Below, in pieces: positions 23,301 through 24,591 of a DNA stretch of 24,591 nucleotides. Position numbers and translations under genes: made by a program. Numbering within the stretch: position 1 is the first letter of the stretch; each line of letters opens with the position of its first letter. Origin of the DNA: Deltaproteobacteria bacterium. GTDB taxonomy: Bacteria; Desulfobacterota; DSM-4660; Desulfatiglandales; HGW-15. Location of the stretch: NCBI GenBank assembly GCA_016932235.1, contig JAFGDF010000136.1:1-24591 (forward strand), given 5' to 3'. The notes below the pieces were generated by a model that was given only the letters and a program-made list of their open reading frames with translations, did not search any database and was not told the origin of the DNA.

Positions 23301-24361
23301 CTCAGCAGGTTCGAGGGGATATCATATATCCTCGGCGGGTACTGATACGAAACCGTGCCCACGATCTCGCCGTTAACATAGGCAGTATCGGCATCGACAA
23401 TCCTGCCAAGCCAAAGCCTCGCGGGTCTGCCTGTCATGGAGGCCGGCACATTGATCTCTTTTCTGAACCAGACAACGCCGTTCACGGGCCCCAATTCATG
23501 GTCTGCCCAGTAGCCCGGCACGCTCATGGTCGCCCATCGCGATGCATCGTAATCGACATCGAACCACGGCATCTGACCTTCTTGCATACCTTTATCAATC
23601 TGCTGGAGGCGATTATACCATTCGCTGCTGACAGCATTATCCTTGTCGACGATCTGTTTAATGTATGCGTCATCCTCAAATCTCTTGGCCGTTTCCAGAT
23701 ACTCGGGAAAGGCCTTTAAGGCGTCCTCGCTCAGCCATGCCTGGGCGGGCGAGCCGCCCAGGCTGGAGTTGATCAGACCTATGGGGACATGGTATCTTTC
23801 AAATAACTCCATCGCGAAAAAGAAACCCACGGCGGTAAATTCAAGAACGCTTTCGGGATTTGCGGATACCCAGCGGCCGGACTTTAGATCTTCCCGTGGC
23901 CCCTTGAAATTATATTCGTCCGGTACGACAAACTGCCTTATGGCGGGGTTATCAGCATTAGCGATTGCATCCGGGTAACGGTATTTTACCCTGTCCATTA
24001 AAAGCTCCATATTCGATTGTCCGGAACATACCCACACATCGCCTACCATAATATCTTTAAGTATTATATTATTGTCGGCCTCAATACTCATGCTGTAGGG
24101 GCCGCCCGCCTCCAGTTGGGAAAGGAGCACCTCCCATTTGCCGTCCGCGCCCGCGCTGGTGCTATATGTTTTGCCGTTGAAATCAATCTTCACCTCTTCG
24201 CCTTTATCGGCCCATCCCCAAATCTTTACAATGGCGTCTCTTTGAAGCACCATGCCATCGCTTATCAGGGCAGGAAGTCTGACCTGGCAAAATGCCGTCT
24301 GGCAAACGAGCAATAAGTAACAGAATAACAACCACCCAATCGTTCTTTTATTTATCCTCAT
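20309..24361 (-). CDS. Sialate O-acetylesterase - GH3 glycosidase fusion
   Basis: This is a 1350-aa exported protein with two complete enzymes in one chain. Residues 1-25 are a signal peptide. Residues about 26-645 are a SGNH-type sialate O-acetylesterase-like unit with Ser116 in GQSNM, GVIWYQGESN (433-442) and Asp520-x-His522 in WNDIHP, plus an inserted jelly-roll of the beta-galactosidase sugar-binding type (about 265-380). Residues about 653-1350 are GH3, starting TYLFQDPGLPDDVR. It has the GRTEECYGEDPFL block, KHF (823-825), nucleophile candidate Asp901 in ICTDGGAF and a terminal FnIII-like domain. No second signal and no frameshift is seen at the junction. It probably deacetylates and hydrolyses the same acetylated xylan- or pectin-type oligosaccharide. 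The name sialate is inherited, and sialic acid is unlikely to be the substrate. It is the first gene of an operon with the NTF2-like gene. Confidence 0.92.
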   Translation of the reverse strand: MRINKRTIGWLLFCYLLLVCQTAFCQVRLPALISDGMVLQRDAIVKIWGWADKGEEVKIDFNGKTYSTSAGADGKWEVLLSQLEAGGPYSMSIEADNNIILKDIMVGDVWVCSGQSNMELLMDRVKYRYPDAIANADNPAIRQFVVPDEYNFKGPREDLKSGRWVSANPESVLEFTAVGFFFAMELFERYHVPIGLINSSLGGSPAQAWLSEDALKAFPEYLETAKRFEDDAYIKQIVDKDNAVSSEWYNRLQQIDKGMQEGQMPWFDVDYDASRWATMSVPGYWADHELGPVNGVVWFRKEINVPASMTGRPARLWLGRIVDADTAYVNGEIVGTVSYQYPPRIYDIPSNLLRAGRNIIVIRVINNSGRGGFVPDKPYELSTMDQTIALKGPWQYKLGAVMEPLPGQTFIQWQPLGLYNAMIAPLLNYRIKGVIWYQGESNTAKAQEYQRLFPALIGDWRAKWNQEDFPFLYVQLANFMEAEENPSESDWAELREAQLKTLSVPNTAMAVTVDIGEWNDIHPLNKEDVAKRLALAARKLAYGDKEIVYSGPIYRSMQIEGNRIILTFTHIGGGLIARGGDDLKHFAIAGADKKFVWARARIEGDKVVVWNDDIESPIAVRYGWADNPEGANLYSKEGLPASPFRTDAVYAETYLFQDPGLPDDVRLDNLISLMTLEEKIDNLSPMLPGVPRLGVRGTRIVEGLHGLAWSGPANWAVKGKGEAPTTTFPQAIGLAQMWDPEFLERIADWEAYEARYLAQNSEFGTGGLIVLAPNADLGRDIRWGRTEECYGEDPFLAAAMTVAYVKGLQGNHPRYWKTASLMKHFLANSNENNRFVDSSDFDDRLFREYYAYTFYKGVVEGGSRAYMAAYNKYNGIPCTVHPVLKNVTVKEWGQNGIICTDGGAFKRLVDSHKYFNNYAEAAAACIHSGITMFLDQYKPYVQEALNNGLINEKDIDGAVRGTLRVMLKLGLMDSGPDNPYAGIGIDDMGKPWLKQEAALLARKATVWSIVLMKNTGLLPLKKEDLKSIAVIGPSADLVVSDWYAGTPPYKVSILDGIRNWVGSDVRINYAADNKADAAVEAARESDVAVVCIGNHPLSHGLGWGENYVASDGREEVDRQAISLEQEDLVRLVKAVNPNTVLVLVSSFPYDISWSKDNVPAILHVTQSSQELGGGVVDVLFGRENPAGRLVQTWPSSIDRLPPILDYNIRNGRTYMYDRNSPLFAFGHGLSYTNFEYSDLSTDRAILKTGETVYVTVNVRNTGSMDGDEVVQLYVSYPDSKVERPAKELKSFRRIHIPSGRGVAVPIPLKAEDLAYWDTAKNAFVLEKGNIRLMVGAASDDIRLNSAIEVR

Positions 24362-24415
24362 AAATACTGCTCCTCTATATTTCTTTTAAAAATAACAGCT
24401 GACTTTCTGAGAGAG

Positions 24416-24446
24416 AGTATATGCCAAAATGACAATATATTGTCAA
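24416..24446 (-). promoter_or_regulatory. Candidate promoter of the esterase-GH3 operon
   Basis: On the minus strand TTGACA (24446-24441) and TATACT (24421-24416) are separated by 19 bp. The -35 overlaps the 24430-24445 palindrome. The long spacer suggests activator dependence, but this is inference. Confidence 0.4.
24430..24445. promoter_or_regulatory. Perfect 16-bp palindrome, candidate operator
   Basis: TGACAATATATTGTCA is its own reverse complement. It lies in the short divergent intergenic region, overlapping the -35 of the minus-strand operon and 26 bp upstream of the -35 of the plus-strand gene. The size and symmetry fit the binding site of a dimeric repressor or activator. No regulator gene is in the window. 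Confidence 0.6.
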
Positions 24447-24471
24447 AAACTAATGTGAGGGAAATGAAAAC

Positions 24472-24500
24472 TTGACATGGATCAGGGGCTGAAATACTAT
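24472..24500 (+). promoter_or_regulatory. Promoter of the truncated right-edge gene
   Basis: TTGACA (24472-24477) and TACTAT (24495-24500) are separated by exactly 17 bp. It is a strong sigma70-type match, about 39 bp upstream of the start codon. Confidence 0.6.
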
Positions 24501-24538
24501 CGAGCAATAAATATTACACAGCTAAGGAGGTTTGAAAT

Positions 24539-24591
24539 ATGAATATGAAGAGGTATATATCTGCTGCCGTAATTTCAGTACTTTGCCTGGG
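24539..24591 (+). CDS. N-terminus of an exported protein (cut by window edge)
   Basis: Only 17 codons are visible, reading MNMKRYISAAVISVLCLG, a signal peptide start with a basic n-region and hydrophobic core. AAGGAGG at 24524-24530 fits the ATG at 24539 better than the in-frame ATG at 24545. It has its own strong promoter and shares the putative operator with the divergent esterase-GH3 operon, so it may be another carbohydrate-uptake or degradation gene. The product cannot be identified. Confidence 0.7.
   Translation, partial: MNMKRYISAAVISVLCL

Noticed and set aside
24416..24446. MerR-type promoter because of the 19-bp spacer
   Set aside because: In MerR promoters the dyad lies between -35 and -10. 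Here it overlaps the -35, so the class of regulator cannot be assigned.

Overview
The window looks like an accessory, metabolically flexible stretch of a Gram-negative anaerobe, most likely of the Desulfobacterota or a similar deltaproteobacterial lineage. This is an inference. It rests on an oxygen-sensitive glycyl radical enzyme, an iron-sulfur flavoprotein, a selenocysteine-containing protein, several lipoproteins or signal-peptide proteins, a DUF2959 lipoprotein, and intergenic repeat families (GTCATTCC-type and CCTCCCC-type hairpins) of the sort seen in such genomes. No rRNA, tRNA, intact transposase or CRISPR array was seen.

Layout. Positions 1-463 are a non-coding repeat cluster with a possible insertion-sequence end. 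A glycyl radical enzyme (464-2953, -) has no activase beside it and is bracketed by two near-identical 57-bp repeats. A divergent SDR follows (3347-4267, +), then about 700 bp of repeats including the first copy of a 240-bp nested palindromic element. A minus-strand pair encodes an Isf-like flavoprotein and a second SDR (6676-4976) whose catalytic tetrad Asn and Lys appear exchanged. Three small envelope genes follow on the minus strand: a GlsB/YeaQ-type membrane protein, an LEA2 lipoprotein and a DUF2959 lipoprotein.

The most striking locus is 11853-8665 (-). Two apparent ORFs are one gene: the stop between them is a UGA that reads as selenocysteine in a Sec-Gly-Ser-Cys (UGSC) motif, followed at the usual spacing by a SECIS-like hairpin with a bulged U. 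The protein has an N-terminal export signal. It sits 33 bp upstream of an exported arylsulfotransferase-like beta-propeller, so the pair probably forms an envelope redox or sulfur-chemistry operon. Upstream lies the second copy of the palindromic element, then an exported rhodanese and a cyclase/kynurenine-formamidase-family hydrolase on the plus strand, which converge on a GPH-type transporter.

From 14916 on come an unusually AT-rich secreted protein and an ankyrin protein with a pilin-like tail, each preceded by the same extended -10 motif. The right end is a carbohydrate-degradation block: a secreted GH3 glycosidase (+), converging on an operon (-) of a 1350-aa fusion of sialate O-acetylesterase with GH3, followed by an NTF2-like secreted protein. 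The fusion gene is divergent from a truncated exported gene at the window edge. Between them is a perfect 16-bp palindrome that overlaps or abuts both promoters, a strong operator candidate. The two GH3 enzymes and the esterase likely cooperate in removing acetyl groups and hydrolysing an acetylated plant or algal oligosaccharide.
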